A stretch of DNA of 64,000 bases. It comes from an uncultured Planctomycetales bacterium. Its GTDB lineage: Bacteria; Planctomycetota; Planctomycetia; Isosphaerales; Isosphaeraceae. This document shows, in pieces, positions 1 to 9,082 of the stretch (its first letter is position 1; every line of letters begins with the position of its first letter). The notes below the pieces were generated by a model that did no database searches, was not told where the DNA came from, and saw only the letters and a program-made list of their open reading frames with translations. The stretch lies in the NCBI GenBank assembly GCA_903926465.1, contig CAIYJE010000087.1, positions 1 through 64,000 on the forward strand, written 5' to 3'. The position numbers were made by a program, and so were the translations under genes.

Positions 1-1
1 C

Positions 2-370
2 CAAAGTCATGCCGAGCTTCCAGTCGGGCCTGTTTTCCGGGAAGACACCTTTGCCGAGATTCGCGACAATCTCAATCTCGAACGCTGGTTTCGCTTGCCA
101 AAAAGCCATAAGAGCAAGATTCACGGCCGGCGTCATGCTGGTGTGCGGTTGGTCCAAGACGGGCCGACATTGGTCATGGCACTCGATGCCCATGCGGCCC
201 ATCCGGAACCATTCGGTGCAGAGGATCTGATTGACTACCGCAGGACGCAAATGCTATTGGGTCAACAGGACTCCAGGCCTCGTCGAAAAGTCATGAGGAA
301 AGCCCGATCATGGAAGCAACGCCCTCTACTTCTGACGGATTGTGAGCGACGCTATGATGAATTGCCTTAG
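2..370 (+). CDS. C-terminal part of an unrecognised protein (5' end outside window)
   Basis: An open frame enters from the left edge and ends at TAG 368-370, giving at least 122 residues without a visible start. An internal ATG at 95 would give 91 aa, but the frame stays open upstream of it with protein-like composition, so a truncated longer gene is preferred. The visible part is very basic, with LPKSHKSKIHGRRHAGVRL near the middle and a RRKVMRKARSWKQRP segment near the end. This basic tail could suit a nucleic-acid-binding or transposase-like protein, but I do not recognise the family. It lies convergent to the tRNA gene, with a terminator hairpin between. Confidence 0.55.
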   Translation, partial: QSHAELPVGPVFREDTFAEIRDNLNLERWFRLPKSHKSKIHGRRHAGVRLVQDGPTLVMALDAHAAHPEPFGAEDLIDYRRTQMLLGQQDSRPRRKVMRKARSWKQRPLLLTDCERRYDELP

Positions 371-394
371 CTCTAGCTCTCTCTCGAACGGTTT

Positions 395-423
395 AAAAAA
401 AAAGACCGCCAAGGCGGTCTTTT
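395..423 (-). terminator. Rho-independent terminator after tRNA-Glu
   Basis: The stem AAAGACCGCC / GGCGGTCTTT has a 2-base AA centre in which the flanking pairs must open. A run of nine A on the plus strand becomes the U-tract on the minus strand. It follows the tRNA 3' end by a few bases, and it may also stop the convergent plus-strand gene. Confidence 0.8.
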
Positions 424-426
424 CAG

Positions 427-499
427 TACCCTCACGGGGATTCGAACCCCGGTCCTCAGGCTGAGAACCTGATATCCTAGGCCTCTAGACGATGAGGGC
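427..499 (-). tRNA. tRNA-Glu (anticodon CUC)
   Basis: The reverse complement folds as a full cloverleaf. The 7-bp acceptor is GCCCTCA/TGAGGGT, closed by a G-U pair. The D-arm TCGTCTAGAGGCCTAGGAT is typical of bacterial tRNA-Glu. The anticodon stem TCAGG/CCTGA carries the loop TTCTCAG with anticodon CTC, and the T-arm is CGGGG-TTCGAAT-CCCCG. The discriminator base is A and CCA is not encoded. The gene has its own promoter candidate upstream and a terminator downstream. Confidence 0.95.
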
Positions 500-510
500 G
501 TTGAGTCAAT

Positions 511-539
511 ATCATCCAACGCGGCAGGCCATTTGTCAA
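511..539 (-). promoter_or_regulatory. Sigma70-type promoter candidate for tRNA-Glu
   Basis: On the minus strand TTGACA (539-534, all six consensus bases) is followed after 17 bp by GATGAT (516-511, four of six). The predicted start lies a few bases upstream of the mature tRNA 5' end at 499. Spacing and position suit a stable-RNA promoter. Confidence 0.6.
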
Positions 540-677
540 GCAAGCTGGACAAGCCAGGCTTTTTGGAACCGGCTTCCCAACAGCGCGGCCAAGGACCTGC
601 GAGGGCAGTTCCAGACCCCGGATCGATCCACCCACGAACCCTCATTTCTCAAGCATATTCTGGAACCCGATACACCC

Positions 678-1484
678 ATGCCCCTGATCCCCCTGACAAA
701 CCATTCAATTTTTCTGGAAGAGGCGGGATCAGGCGAATCTCTGGTTTTTTTGAGCGGATTGGGGGGCGACCATCGGGCATTCACCGTGGCGCAACGCCAT
801 TTCGCTCCCAGATTTCGCACGATCGCAATCGACAACCGCGATGTAGGCCAGAGCAGCCGATTAGACGGGGGCTACACCATCCACGACATGGCTCAGGACC
901 TCGCTGACGTTCTGGACCATCTGGAAATTCCAGTAGCACACCTGGTTGGTCATTCCCTCGGTGGAATGATCGCACAGGAATTCACGCTCTCCTGGCCTGA
1001 ACGAGTACGGTCACTGGTACTCGCCTCAACCCATTGTGGTGGTGACCCATGGCGCCATGCCGTCCTGGAATCCTGGATCTTGCAGCGGCACCGCCTGTCG
1101 GCTCCCGAGTTCGCCGCCGCAACCTTGCCCTGGTTGGTAGCACCCGCCTTCTTTGCGTCGGCACCCGCGCAGCTTGAGGGCCTGATCCGGTTCGCCGAGA
1201 AGAACCCCTGGCCCCAAGATCCCTCCGCTTTCGAACGCCAGGCCCGAGCCGCCATGAGTTTTGAGAGCCGAACCCGGGCCGGATCAATCTCAGCCTCAAC
1301 TCTGGTCCTGGTAGGTCAGGCCGATCTCGTTAACCCACCGCGCAACGCATGGGACCTTGCCCGCACGATTCCCAATTCGCAATTTGAGGAACTGCCCGAC
1401 CTCGGACACCTGCCTCACGTGGAAGACAGCCGCGCATTTCGAACCGCACTTGAGAGGTTCTATCTCAATCTCGGCCTCATCTAA
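678..1484 (+). CDS. Alpha/beta-fold hydrolase
   Basis: A 268-residue hydrolase of the alpha/beta superfamily. The nucleophile elbow GHSLGG gives Ser93, the acid is probably Asp216 in VGQADLVNPP, and the base is His244 in LPDLGHLPHVED. Together they form a complete Ser-Asp-His triad. The oxyanion-side HG-type motif appears as SGLGGDHRAF near residue 26. The frame is open further upstream, but those codons overlap the tRNA promoter and the tRNA, so ATG 678 is chosen. No signal peptide is seen, so it should be cytoplasmic. The substrate cannot be read from sequence; esterases, lactonases and C-C hydrolases share this pattern. Confidence 0.85.
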   Translation: MPLIPLTNHSIFLEEAGSGESLVFLSGLGGDHRAFTVAQRHFAPRFRTIAIDNRDVGQSSRLDGGYTIHDMAQDLADVLDHLEIPVAHLVGHSLGGMIAQEFTLSWPERVRSLVLASTHCGGDPWRHAVLESWILQRHRLSAPEFAAATLPWLVAPAFFASAPAQLEGLIRFAEKNPWPQDPSAFERQARAAMSFESRTRAGSISASTLVLVGQADLVNPPRNAWDLARTIPNSQFEELPDLGHLPHVEDSRAFRTALERFYLNLGLI

Positions 1485-1604
1485 CCAGGGATCGCTGCCA
1501 TTAGCCACCGGCACAAAACTTTTGAGCCCCCCACCAACCGCGAGGAGTTCGAGCCAACGCTCACGGCTTCCAGGCTGAACGCCTGCGGTGCGTTCGATCT
1601 TCAC

Positions 1605-2819
1605 GTGCTTGTGCTGACCGTCGCCACGCAGATCCTCATCAGCCTCTGCCTCCCCTTGTGGTTTGATAACCAAACCTTTCCCCGGGCTCCCTTCCTGAGA
1701 GCATCGCCCTCATTACCTGCGCTCTGGTCGGCTCTTATCCTCTTGGGGCTAAGTGTCTGCCTGACCCTGGTGGCAGGGCGGGTTACCCAGACATGGACGG
1801 CTCGGCTGAGCCTGGGGTTGCTTCTGGTCCTGATTGTAGGAGATCAGGCCAGGCTCCAGCCCTGGCTATACCAGGCCATTCTCGAACTTCTCATCCTCGG
1901 GTTTGCTCCGGCCCAGGTTCAGAAACGCCTGTGCTGTCTGGTGATGGCTTCCATCTATGGATATTCCGGAATCTCAAAGCTCGATCATTCGTTTGTTCAT
2001 GAGCTTGGCCCCCTCTTTCTCAACAAATCCCTCAGCTTTGTGAGCCTGAGTTCGGAAAACTGGCCATCCAGCATGCGGCTTGTTTCAATTCTCGCCATGC
2101 CAGTTGCAGAGATTGCAATCGCGGTTCTCTTGCTGTTCCCGGGCACCGCCAGGCGGGGCACCATCGGAGCCTGCATTCTGCATCTGGGCTTGCTCTTGCT
2201 GGTTGGACCATTCGGCCTGCGTCATAGCGCCACTGTGGTGGGCTGGAATCTGGCCCTGTTGATCGAGGTCCCACTGTTGTTCTGGCCTCAACCGGAATCC
2301 GACTCACGTAGGTTCTGGCAAGAAATCAGGGCGTATGCCATGTGCTGGGTGCTCTTGATCCTGTTGCTGTTGCCACTGGGTGAGCGCTGGGGGCTCTGGG
2401 ACTCTTGGCCGTCGTTCGCCGTTTACGCCAGTCACAATGAACGGATTGAACTTTTTGTGGCAGCCTCAGAAGCGGAGTTCTGGCCAGAGGAAATCAGGCC
2501 CTATCTGGTGCCCACTAACCAGGCAGACATGCTCCGTCTGGACCTGACGAACTGGAGCCGATTCACGCGTGGAGTGCCTCCGTACCCTCAGGCTCGAACG
2601 GGATTGGGAGCGGCTCTGGGGCTTTCGGATCGGATTGGAGCTGCACGACCCTTTTATGCCAGAGTGCTAAGCCGCGCCCAATTCTGGACCGGTGACCGGC
2701 GTGTGATTTGCGAGGGTGGTCCCAATCAACTTCGACAATCGAGCCATCAATTTTTCTGGAATGCACTCCCAGAACAACAATCGTTACGCTGGTCAGAAAG
2801 AGGCGTGCAGCCACGTTGA
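1605..2819 (+). CDS. Polytopic membrane protein, possibly DoxX/HTTM-like
   Basis: A 404-residue protein with several hydrophobic segments across roughly residues 5-270 and a soluble C-terminal part of about 130 residues. The segment MASIYGYSGISKLDHSF, which sits in a membrane region next to a charged K-L-D, resembles the region after the second helix in DoxX/HTTM-like proteins. This is only a resemblance. The start GTG 1605 is uncertain: the frame is open upstream to 1485 without an ATG or GTG that looks better. The C-terminal part is rich in Trp and Arg and may be extracytoplasmic. No enzymatic residues are recognised. It lies between the hydrolase and malQ on the same strand with short gaps, so co-transcription is possible. 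Confidence 0.7.
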   Translation: MLVLTVATQILISLCLPLWFDNQTFPRAPFLRASPSLPALWSALILLGLSVCLTLVAGRVTQTWTARLSLGLLLVLIVGDQARLQPWLYQAILELLILGFAPAQVQKRLCCLVMASIYGYSGISKLDHSFVHELGPLFLNKSLSFVSLSSENWPSSMRLVSILAMPVAEIAIAVLLLFPGTARRGTIGACILHLGLLLLVGPFGLRHSATVVGWNLALLIEVPLLFWPQPESDSRRFWQEIRAYAMCWVLLILLLLPLGERWGLWDSWPSFAVYASHNERIELFVAASEAEFWPEEIRPYLVPTNQADMLRLDLTNWSRFTRGVPPYPQARTGLGAALGLSDRIGAARPFYARVLSRAQFWTGDRRVICEGGPNQLRQSSHQFFWNALPEQQSLRWSERGVQPR

Positions 2820-2870
2820 AGCCGTGGCGTACGTTGAACTGGAACCCGGCGGCAACCTCATGGATTTCGT

Positions 2871-4514
2871 ATGAACTCAACACGCTCTTGCGGTGTGCTG
2901 CTGCATCCCACGTCTTTACCAGGTCGTTACGGCATTGGCGACCTGGGACAGGAGGCCGTCTCCTTTCTAGACTTCCTGAGTGCAGGCCGACAGAGCTGGT
3001 GGCAAATGCTGCCGCTGGGCCCGGTGGGAGCAGGTTTCTCACCGTATCAGTCCCCGTCGTCATTTGCGGGAAATCCGCTCCTGATCTCACCCGATCGTAT
3101 GCTGGAAGCCGGTTGGCTGGCTGCCTCTGATCTCGGCAAGATTCCAAAATCATCCGCTTCCCGAGTGGATCCAGACGCCGTTGGGATTTTCAAGACCGAT
3201 CTTCTTGCCAAGGCGTTTCGCAACTTTGGCAAGGCGGGGCTCAGCTCAGCGTCGTTCCTGGAGTTCCGCGAACAGGAGTCGGCGTGGCTTGGCGATTACA
3301 CTCTTTTTGAGGCGATCCGGGAGAGCCACCCTGGCATCTCCTGGTCTGGCTGGCCGAATGGGCTGGCACGCAGAACTCCCGAATCGTTGGACCGAACCCG
3401 TGAGGTCCTCAACGATCGGATCTCGTATCACGCCTTCGTCCAGTATGCGTTTGACCTTCAGTGGAGACAGTTACGGCAGGAGGCCGCCAAACGGAACATT
3501 CGCCTGATTGGCGACGTGCCAATCTTCGTGTCGTACGACAGTGCAGACGTTTGGGCCAACCCTGAACTGTTCCAACTCAATACCAAGAGCCTGCCCAGAG
3601 CCGTGGCCGGCGTGCCTCCAGACTACTTCAATAGCGATGGCCAGCTCTGGGGAAATCCCGTCTATCACTGGGACGCGCACCGCGAACAATCGTTTGAGTG
3701 GTGGGTTGGCAGACTCCAGAGCCAGCTTCGACGGGTAGACCTGATCCGTCTCGACCATTTCCGGGGTTTTGAAAGCTACTGGGAAATTCCGGCCCGTGCC
3801 AAGACCGCACGCAAGGGGAAGTGGGTTTCCGGCCCGGGGGCCGCCCTCTTTAAGGTTCTGCAAGAGCGGCTGGGCGGGCTTCCGTTCATCGCTGAAGACC
3901 TGGGCGAAATCACACCTCCTGTCGATGCGCTCAGAGAGCAATTCGGCCTACCTGGAATGAAAGTCTTGCAATTCGCATTTGGGACCGCGGCCGGCGACCA
4001 CCCGTATCTACCCCATAATTACACATGTAACTGTGTGGTTTACACAGGAACGCACGACAATGACACAACGGCCGGCTGGTATCGCGAGATCAGCAAGAAC
4101 CAGAAGCAAGTCTTTGAGGGTGGGCCCACGGAATCTGAGTTCGCCTTGCTCTACCTGGATACAGATTCTGCTCAGGTGGGCCAGGCCCTGATCCGGGCCG
4201 CCTACAGTTCAGTTGCGGACCTTGCCATCATTCCGATGCAAGATATTGCCGGACTTGGAAGCGCAGCCCGCATGAATATTCCCGGGCTGGCAACCGGAAA
4301 CTGGGCCTGGCGATTGACCCAACCGCAACTGACCAATCAGGCCGCTCTGGAGCTTGCCGAACTTGCAACCATGTTCGGTCGCGCCTCCACACCGCAGGTA
4401 CAAATGAATCCTCGGCGCGAAATGACGTTCCAGACGTCCCGATATTCGGGTGCCAAAAGCCAATGCCAGCTCACTCCCAGCGAGGCGCTTTCCAAACCAG
4501 AAGGCATTCCTTGA
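2871..4514 (+). CDS. malQ: 4-alpha-glucanotransferase (amylomaltase, GH77)
   Basis: A 547-residue GH77 enzyme that moves alpha-1,4-glucan segments between maltodextrins or to glucose in glycogen and maltodextrin metabolism. The N-terminus has the family signature GVLLHPTSLPGRYGIGDLG. The catalytic set is visible: nucleophile Asp295 in RLDHFRGFESYW, acid/base Glu342 in FIAEDLGEIT and transition-state Asp396 in GTHDNDTTAGW. Bacterial amylomaltases are usually about 500 residues, so roughly 40 extra residues lie after the conserved end (TGNWAWR), in a polar tail. No signal peptide is present and it should be cytoplasmic. The adjacent ROK kinase on the other strand could phosphorylate the released glucose; this link is inferred from proximity only. 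Confidence 0.95.
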   Translation: MNSTRSCGVLLHPTSLPGRYGIGDLGQEAVSFLDFLSAGRQSWWQMLPLGPVGAGFSPYQSPSSFAGNPLLISPDRMLEAGWLAASDLGKIPKSSASRVDPDAVGIFKTDLLAKAFRNFGKAGLSSASFLEFREQESAWLGDYTLFEAIRESHPGISWSGWPNGLARRTPESLDRTREVLNDRISYHAFVQYAFDLQWRQLRQEAAKRNIRLIGDVPIFVSYDSADVWANPELFQLNTKSLPRAVAGVPPDYFNSDGQLWGNPVYHWDAHREQSFEWWVGRLQSQLRRVDLIRLDHFRGFESYWEIPARAKTARKGKWVSGPGAALFKVLQERLGGLPFIAEDLGEITPPVDALREQFGLPGMKVLQFAFGTAAGDHPYLPHNYTCNCVVYTGTHDNDTTAGWYREISKNQKQVFEGGPTESEFALLYLDTDSAQVGQALIRAAYSSVADLAIIPMQDIAGLGSAARMNIPGLATGNWAWRLTQPQLTNQAALELAELATMFGRASTPQVQMNPRREMTFQTSRYSGAKSQCQLTPSEALSKPEGIP

Positions 4515-4585
4515 GCTTGTTGGGCCAAGGTTCGGTTCCAGCCGTATGATCGACCTGAGCCTAACAAAACCCGATGAAGCGCAAT

Positions 4586-4620
4586 AAAAAAACGCCGTAG
4601 CCTCAATAAGGCTACGGCGT
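4586..4620 (-). terminator. Rho-independent terminator for the small reverse-strand gene
   Basis: An 11-bp perfect stem ACGCCGTAGCC / GGCTACGGCGT with a 7-base loop is flanked on the plus-strand left by seven A, which become a U-tract on the minus strand. It lies 52 bp past the stop of the small reverse-strand gene and about 70 bp after malQ, so it may act on both. Confidence 0.8.
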
Positions 4621-4672
4621 CAAGAAAAGGCCGGCCGAGCTGGCTTATTCTGTAAGTAGGATGTGAAAAGAA

Positions 4673-4915
4673 TCAGTTTTGTTCCGCAGAGTGACCCGAT
4701 TGGGCCATAAAGTTAGCCGTTTCAGCGGCATCCGTGGCCCGGCGACTATCGGAATACTTGGCAAGTGGCGCAGAATGCGAGCCATCGCCATAGACTCCAA
4801 CAACGGTATACAGACCGCTCGAACGGCCAATCTCGGCTCGCTGAAACAGACCTGATCGAATCAGCGAGGCCAGATTTCGCTGCCAGAGCTGGGTCTCAGC
4901 CAATTTCGTGGTCAT
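4673..4915 (-). CDS. Small hypothetical protein (80 aa)
   Basis: A short protein of unknown function. Its composition is protein-like: an amphipathic N-terminal half (TQLWQRNLASLIRSGLFQRA), then YTVVGVYGDGSHSAPL and a helical C-terminus with paired Ala and Glu. It is supported as a gene by a good terminator downstream and by an A/G-rich leader (GAAGGGGGGGG) just before ATG 4915. No membrane segment or signal peptide is seen. The eight-G run at the start also makes this junction prone to indels; see the next feature. Confidence 0.55.
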   Translation of the reverse strand: MTTKLAETQLWQRNLASLIRSGLFQRAEIGRSSGLYTVVGVYGDGSHSAPLAKYSDSRRATDAAETANFMAQSGHSAEQN

Positions 4916-5109
4916 GATGCCCCCCCCTTCGTGTCTGCGTCCCCCGCCTGTTCCATGGCTCTAAACATGTTTCGAGGATCCATCCTCTCCCAACCATCTA
5001 AACGACGGACTCGATGATTTGGTTTGGTCGCACCTGGCAAATTTTTCGAGTCCGCATCATCTGGCTGGTATTCCGAAGCCTCCACCCAGGAAACTTCAGT
5101 TATCCCCAC
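4912..5109 (-). CDS. Possible small ORF overlapping the next start by ATGA
   Basis: A 65-residue reading frame, acidic and polar, whose TGA (4914-4912) overlaps the ATG (4915-4913) of the downstream small gene. The ATGA arrangement is common in coupled genes. The junction also sits on a run of eight G, so a single-base change would fuse the two frames. Nothing in the protein is recognisable, and there is no convincing ribosome binding site, so it may equally be a chance frame. Confidence 0.25.
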   Translation of the reverse strand: MGITEVSWVEASEYQPDDADSKNLPGATKPNHRVRRLDGWERMDPRNMFRAMEQAGDADTKGGAS

Positions 5110-5474
5110 CGAAGTTATCGGACGTTTTTCCCGATCGGCAAGTTCGCGTCGAGATCGTTTTCTTCAAAAACGACGATTTTTTGCCAACTTCTTCAAGAAC
5201 GGCGGTTTTTCTCAACAGGTAACCATACAGCAAAAAAGAGACCATGTGACAATCCTCCATCCAGAATTTCCGTGGTCGCTATACCTGGGCCGCATGCCGC
5301 AGACCGAAAGCCCCCAAGGCCGAAGGCGGGAAATCGTCATTTCCTGCTTGATAAATCCTCTGGCGGATGCGTCTGGTACCCAATCAGAGGCAAAGGTATT
5401 TCACAGTCCCAGGGTAAGCCCCAAACCCAAAACCTCAGCAAACTCGCCCGTAGCCCGCTAGACATCCCATATTC
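5110..5474. other. Intergenic region without a supported gene
   Basis: About 365 bp between the small reverse-strand ORFs and the ROK kinase end. Three overlapping plus-strand frames are open here at once, which argues against any of them being coding. They have no start signal or recognisable motif. No terminator hairpin or repeat was seen. Confidence 0.5.
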
Positions 5475-6455
5475 TCAGGAGTGAGTGCTCCATGCATCGG
5501 CAGCCAGTGCCAACGCTCCATGCACAACCACTTTCTGGCCAAGCTCGGCCGGAACCAGATCGTAATGATCGCGGAAACTCGCAAAGACCCTTTGAGCCAG
5601 TTCCGCCCGGATCGGATCGAGCCAGAGTGCTGCGGGGGTTTGAGAGACACCGCCGCCCAGCACGATCCGCCTTGGGGCCAGAAGCGTGGTTGCGTGCGCC
5701 AGGGCACGGCCCATCGCCCTGGTCGCTCTGGCAAAGATCTGTTGCGCCTCAGAATCGCCAGCCAGCGCCGCGCTCGCAACCATCTCACCAGTCACTCGCT
5801 CGGGCGTACCTTGAGCCAGTTCCCAGAGTGCCGAATCGGCCTGGAATCGGCCGCTCAGGTTGCGATTCCGGACAGCCTCGCGTCCGGCCCTCGCAATGGC
5901 CCAGCCAGACGCAAGATCCTCCAGCTTTGTGGGTACAAGCTCGTCTTCAATCCACAGGTGTCCGATTTCAATGGCTCCCAATCCTGAGCCTGAATAAATC
6001 TGACCGTTAACCACGAGCCCCCCACCCACGCCACTGCCGCTATTCACGTAGAGCAAGGGAGACAGACCTCGTCCCGCTCCAAACCGATACTCGGCGAGGG
6101 TCGCGGAATCGGAATCGTTCTGAAGGACGACCGTGTCAATCTGTAGCGAACTGGCAAGCCACTCGCAAATGGGGAAATCGGACCAGCCCTCGACCTGGTT
6201 CGAAACCAGGACCGTTCCCCGCACGGAATCGACAGGGCCACCGAATCCAATGCCGGCGGCGGCAACTCGATCGATTCCTTGCTTGGCCAGTAAACCGCGA
6301 TAAGCTTCCTCAATTTGCGCCCGGATTGCACCCGCCCCTTGGGTCGGATCGATCGTTCGTTCCTCAAGGGCGGTAATGGCTCCGTTTGCAGTCCCAAGCC
6401 CCAGTTGCAACTTGGTGCCGCCAATCTCGATTCCTAGTAACCATGGCGCGGACAT
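5475..6455 (-). CDS. ROK-family sugar kinase (glucokinase-like) lacking the zinc motif
   Basis: A 326-residue ROK protein. The N-terminal phosphate-binding loop reads LLGIEIGGTKLQLGLG, followed by GIGFGGPVD and the sugar-binding LQNDSDSATLAEYRFGAG, where Asn-Asp carries the catalytic Asp. The later GGGVSQTP segment is the second nucleotide-binding element. These features predict ATP-dependent phosphorylation of glucose or a related hexose in the cytoplasm. The usual ROK zinc site, which follows GH and contains CxCGxxGCxE, is absent: EIGHLWIEDELVPTKLEDL runs straight on, so the loop is replaced. There is no helix-turn-helix domain, so it is a kinase and not a repressor. An upstream in-frame extension exists, but ATG 6455 places the start just before the conserved loop. 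Confidence 0.88.
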   Translation of the reverse strand: MSAPWLLGIEIGGTKLQLGLGTANGAITALEERTIDPTQGAGAIRAQIEEAYRGLLAKQGIDRVAAAGIGFGGPVDSVRGTVLVSNQVEGWSDFPICEWLASSLQIDTVVLQNDSDSATLAEYRFGAGRGLSPLLYVNSGSGVGGGLVVNGQIYSGSGLGAIEIGHLWIEDELVPTKLEDLASGWAIARAGREAVRNRNLSGRFQADSALWELAQGTPERVTGEMVASAALAGDSEAQQIFARATRAMGRALAHATTLLAPRRIVLGGGVSQTPAALWLDPIRAELAQRVFASFRDHYDLVPAELGQKVVVHGALALAADAWSTHS

Positions 6456-6729
6456 ACAAGCCGTTCCCCTCGCTGCAGCCACAACCCAGCCTGGTCGAGA
6501 GTGGCTTCGATCATGACCCAGGACCAACCCAAGCTCCATTCTCAAGCACCGAGACAACCCAAATCAACGCCCGAGACCTCTCGGGCGGTAAGTCTCAGCC
6601 GTTTTTTCAACCCTGGGGGCTAGTATTTGCCAGGGCTACGAGATGGTATGAAGAAGTGGAGGCGACGGGTCCAAGGCCCGTGTCGAGGCAATTGCCGGCC
6701 TTGAATCGTTATGAACGCGGAGTACACGC

Positions 6730-8994
6730 TTGAACGCCTGGGACGTGATCTGGTTCCTGTTGCTCCAGGGGATGGCTCTCTGGGCCGGTCTACGCGCAGC
6801 CCGCTGGTTCATTCCGAGTGGCGATCCTCTGAGTTATCTCGTGGCCGCTGCGGTACTAAGCTGGACCTGGGTTACGCTTGGACTGCAAACTTTGGGGTTT
6901 CTCGGCTTCCTGGAGCGGGCACCACTTCTTGGCTGGTGCATGGTGGGGGGGCTGCTTTCGCTGGGCTTGACCGCATTCTCGGCCCGACCAGGCTCTACCG
7001 CGTGGAGGGACGACCTTAGCCCTGAGCCGCGCCCGCAACCACTACTGATGATCTTGATCTCTGCGTTGCTGCTCTGGCTCGGATTGACCCTGACCGCTCG
7101 ATCACTGATGAGCCCGGTGAAAGTCGTCAGTGATGGACCCATTTATCACCTCTACTTCGCTAATCGCTGGTGGGAAGAAGGACGAATTCACTGGATTGCC
7201 AGCCCGTTCGGAGAGTCGGCCGCCACGTACTTCCCGGCAAACGGCGAACTCTGGTTCACATGGCTCATCACCTCTTGGGGCGGAGATCGGCTCGCCAGAA
7301 TCGGCCAGTTACCGTTCCTGGTCCTGAGCTGTATAACCCTTTACGGACTGATCCGCCGGCTCGGTTGCTCCATCGCCGCCAGTTACCTGGCCGTGGCCTG
7401 GTTTGCCACCCTGTTGCCCCTGGCGCTTTTTTCGCTTGAGCCCAATGTCGATACGATTTTCCTGGCCGGCTACCTGGTTTCCGTCTATTTCGCCTATCTC
7501 TACCTGAACGAAGAGGCGAATCCCCGATTACTGATTCTAAGCGGCCTGGGGGCCGGCCTAGCACTGGGAACAAAACCAACCGCTCTGGTGTTCATCCCTC
7601 CCTGGTTATTACTGCTTTCGTATCTGGTCCTCAGAACGCGATCCTCCAGCCCTCGATGGACCAGCCTACTGGCATTATGGGCCGCATGCGTCCTACCTAG
7701 CGGCGTTTGGATGATTCGGAACCTGGCAGTGACAGGGAACCCCTGGTACCCACTGCATCTGGAACTGTTTGGCAGGGTCTTGCTCCAAGGCTGGTACCCT
7801 CGTTCGGCCATGTGGAAAAGCCCGTTTTTTATCTCGGTCCGAAACTGGCGTGCGCTGGTGGATAACCTGATTCTTGTGCTGGATGCACGGCTTACCCTGA
7901 TCTGGGTGGCTGCCGCACTCGGACTCTGGGGAATGGGGCTGAGTAAGGCCACGCCCATCAAGCGACGGTGGATCGTCGGTTTCTGCCTGCTTGGACTCTT
8001 GAATGTAGCCCTCTACTGGCTGGTCATTCCCTACCGTACCCAGCAGCGTTTCATGCTTCACGGAATCGCGTTACTCACCGTTCCGCTGGCAGCGCTCTTT
8101 TATCGCTGGACCAGCCTGAGATGGATCTGCCTGGGGTTGTTGGCCATTCACCTCCTGACGAATATGAACTGGCCGTTTGCTGCCGCCGATCAGATTCCCC
8201 CGTGGAGCCTGGAAAAGTTGATTGCGCCCGTGGGCGATTCCATGATCCGAATCCCGCTGAACGCACAAGATTGGGTATCGGTGATCCAGCCTCCCAGGGA
8301 CCTGCTTGAGGGAATGCACCAGTCTTACTTTCGAATGCGGTTGGGGCTGGGCTTCATCTCGCTTGTAGTCGCCGCGCTCTGGGTCTTCTCCAAACGCTCG
8401 CTACGGGCCAGATTTCTTCTGGTCGCCGGAACTTCAGGACTGGCGCTAGCCGCAGCCTGCGGCTGGATTGGACTCTGGCTTGGCACCCTGAACTATCAAT
8501 ATCCAGAATTTGAGTATTACCCAGCCTGGACCTTTCTGGAGGGGATTTCGCCCAGCCGTGGTTCTCGTATTGCCTACGCAGGTACAAATTTACCCTACTA
8601 CCTGCTAGGCAAAGGGACCAGGAACCAGGTCTCCTACGTCAATATCGACGAACATCCCACCTGGCAAATGCATCATTACCAGCAAGCCGCACTGGCAGCG
8701 GGCGGCCCGAAGCTCTGGGATTCTCCAAGACCGGGTTGGGACAGGATGAGTCCCGATATCTCGGCCTGGTTAACGAACCTCCAGAATCAGAGGGTTGAAT
8801 TCCTGTTCGTCGCCCAGGCGAATCCGGCCGAGGGGGAATTCAATTGCGTCGATCCGGAAAACTTCCCGATTGAGAGGGTCTGGGCCGACCAGCATCCCGA
8901 CCGCTTCAAGTTGATCTATGGTGGAAACCTGACCGACCCTCGAACCCATTCACGCACCGATGGTCGCGTTCGAATTTACCGAATCTTGCCTTGA
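6730..8994 (+). CDS. Large polytopic membrane protein, GT-C glycosyltransferase-like
   Basis: A 754-residue protein starting at TTG 6730, with GGAG (6719-6722) eight bases before it. About a dozen hydrophobic segments alternate with short loops. The first long loop after residue 120 reads VVSDGPIYHLYFANRWWEEG, placing an acidic residue where GT-C enzymes (GT39/GT83-like, using polyprenyl-phosphate sugars) carry their catalytic Asp. The membrane part is followed by about 170 extracytoplasmic residues. It may transfer a sugar to a lipid or protein on the outer face of the membrane, but the acceptor is unknown. It overlaps no confirmed neighbour; the next gene begins 88 bp later. Confidence 0.75.
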   Translation: MNAWDVIWFLLLQGMALWAGLRAARWFIPSGDPLSYLVAAAVLSWTWVTLGLQTLGFLGFLERAPLLGWCMVGGLLSLGLTAFSARPGSTAWRDDLSPEPRPQPLLMILISALLLWLGLTLTARSLMSPVKVVSDGPIYHLYFANRWWEEGRIHWIASPFGESAATYFPANGELWFTWLITSWGGDRLARIGQLPFLVLSCITLYGLIRRLGCSIAASYLAVAWFATLLPLALFSLEPNVDTIFLAGYLVSVYFAYLYLNEEANPRLLILSGLGAGLALGTKPTALVFIPPWLLLLSYLVLRTRSSSPRWTSLLALWAACVLPSGVWMIRNLAVTGNPWYPLHLELFGRVLLQGWYPRSAMWKSPFFISVRNWRALVDNLILVLDARLTLIWVAAALGLWGMGLSKATPIKRRWIVGFCLLGLLNVALYWLVIPYRTQQRFMLHGIALLTVPLAALFYRWTSLRWICLGLLAIHLLTNMNWPFAAADQIPPWSLEKLIAPVGDSMIRIPLNAQDWVSVIQPPRDLLEGMHQSYFRMRLGLGFISLVVAALWVFSKRSLRARFLLVAGTSGLALAAACGWIGLWLGTLNYQYPEFEYYPAWTFLEGISPSRGSRIAYAGTNLPYYLLGKGTRNQVSYVNIDEHPTWQMHHYQQAALAAGGPKLWDSPRPGWDRMSPDISAWLTNLQNQRVEFLFVAQANPAEGEFNCVDPENFPIERVWADQHPDRFKLIYGGNLTDPRTHSRTDGRVRIYRILP

Positions 8995-9082
8995 TATCTT
9001 GCCGAGAACCGCGAACTCCGCGGATATGGATATAATAGAACAACAATGCGAGTTCGATTGGAACGACGGCTGGGAGGTGGCG

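Noticed and set aside
5014-5484. Plus-strand frames of 145-156 residues
   Set aside because: Several frames overlap in different phases with no ribosome site or domain, so none is favoured.
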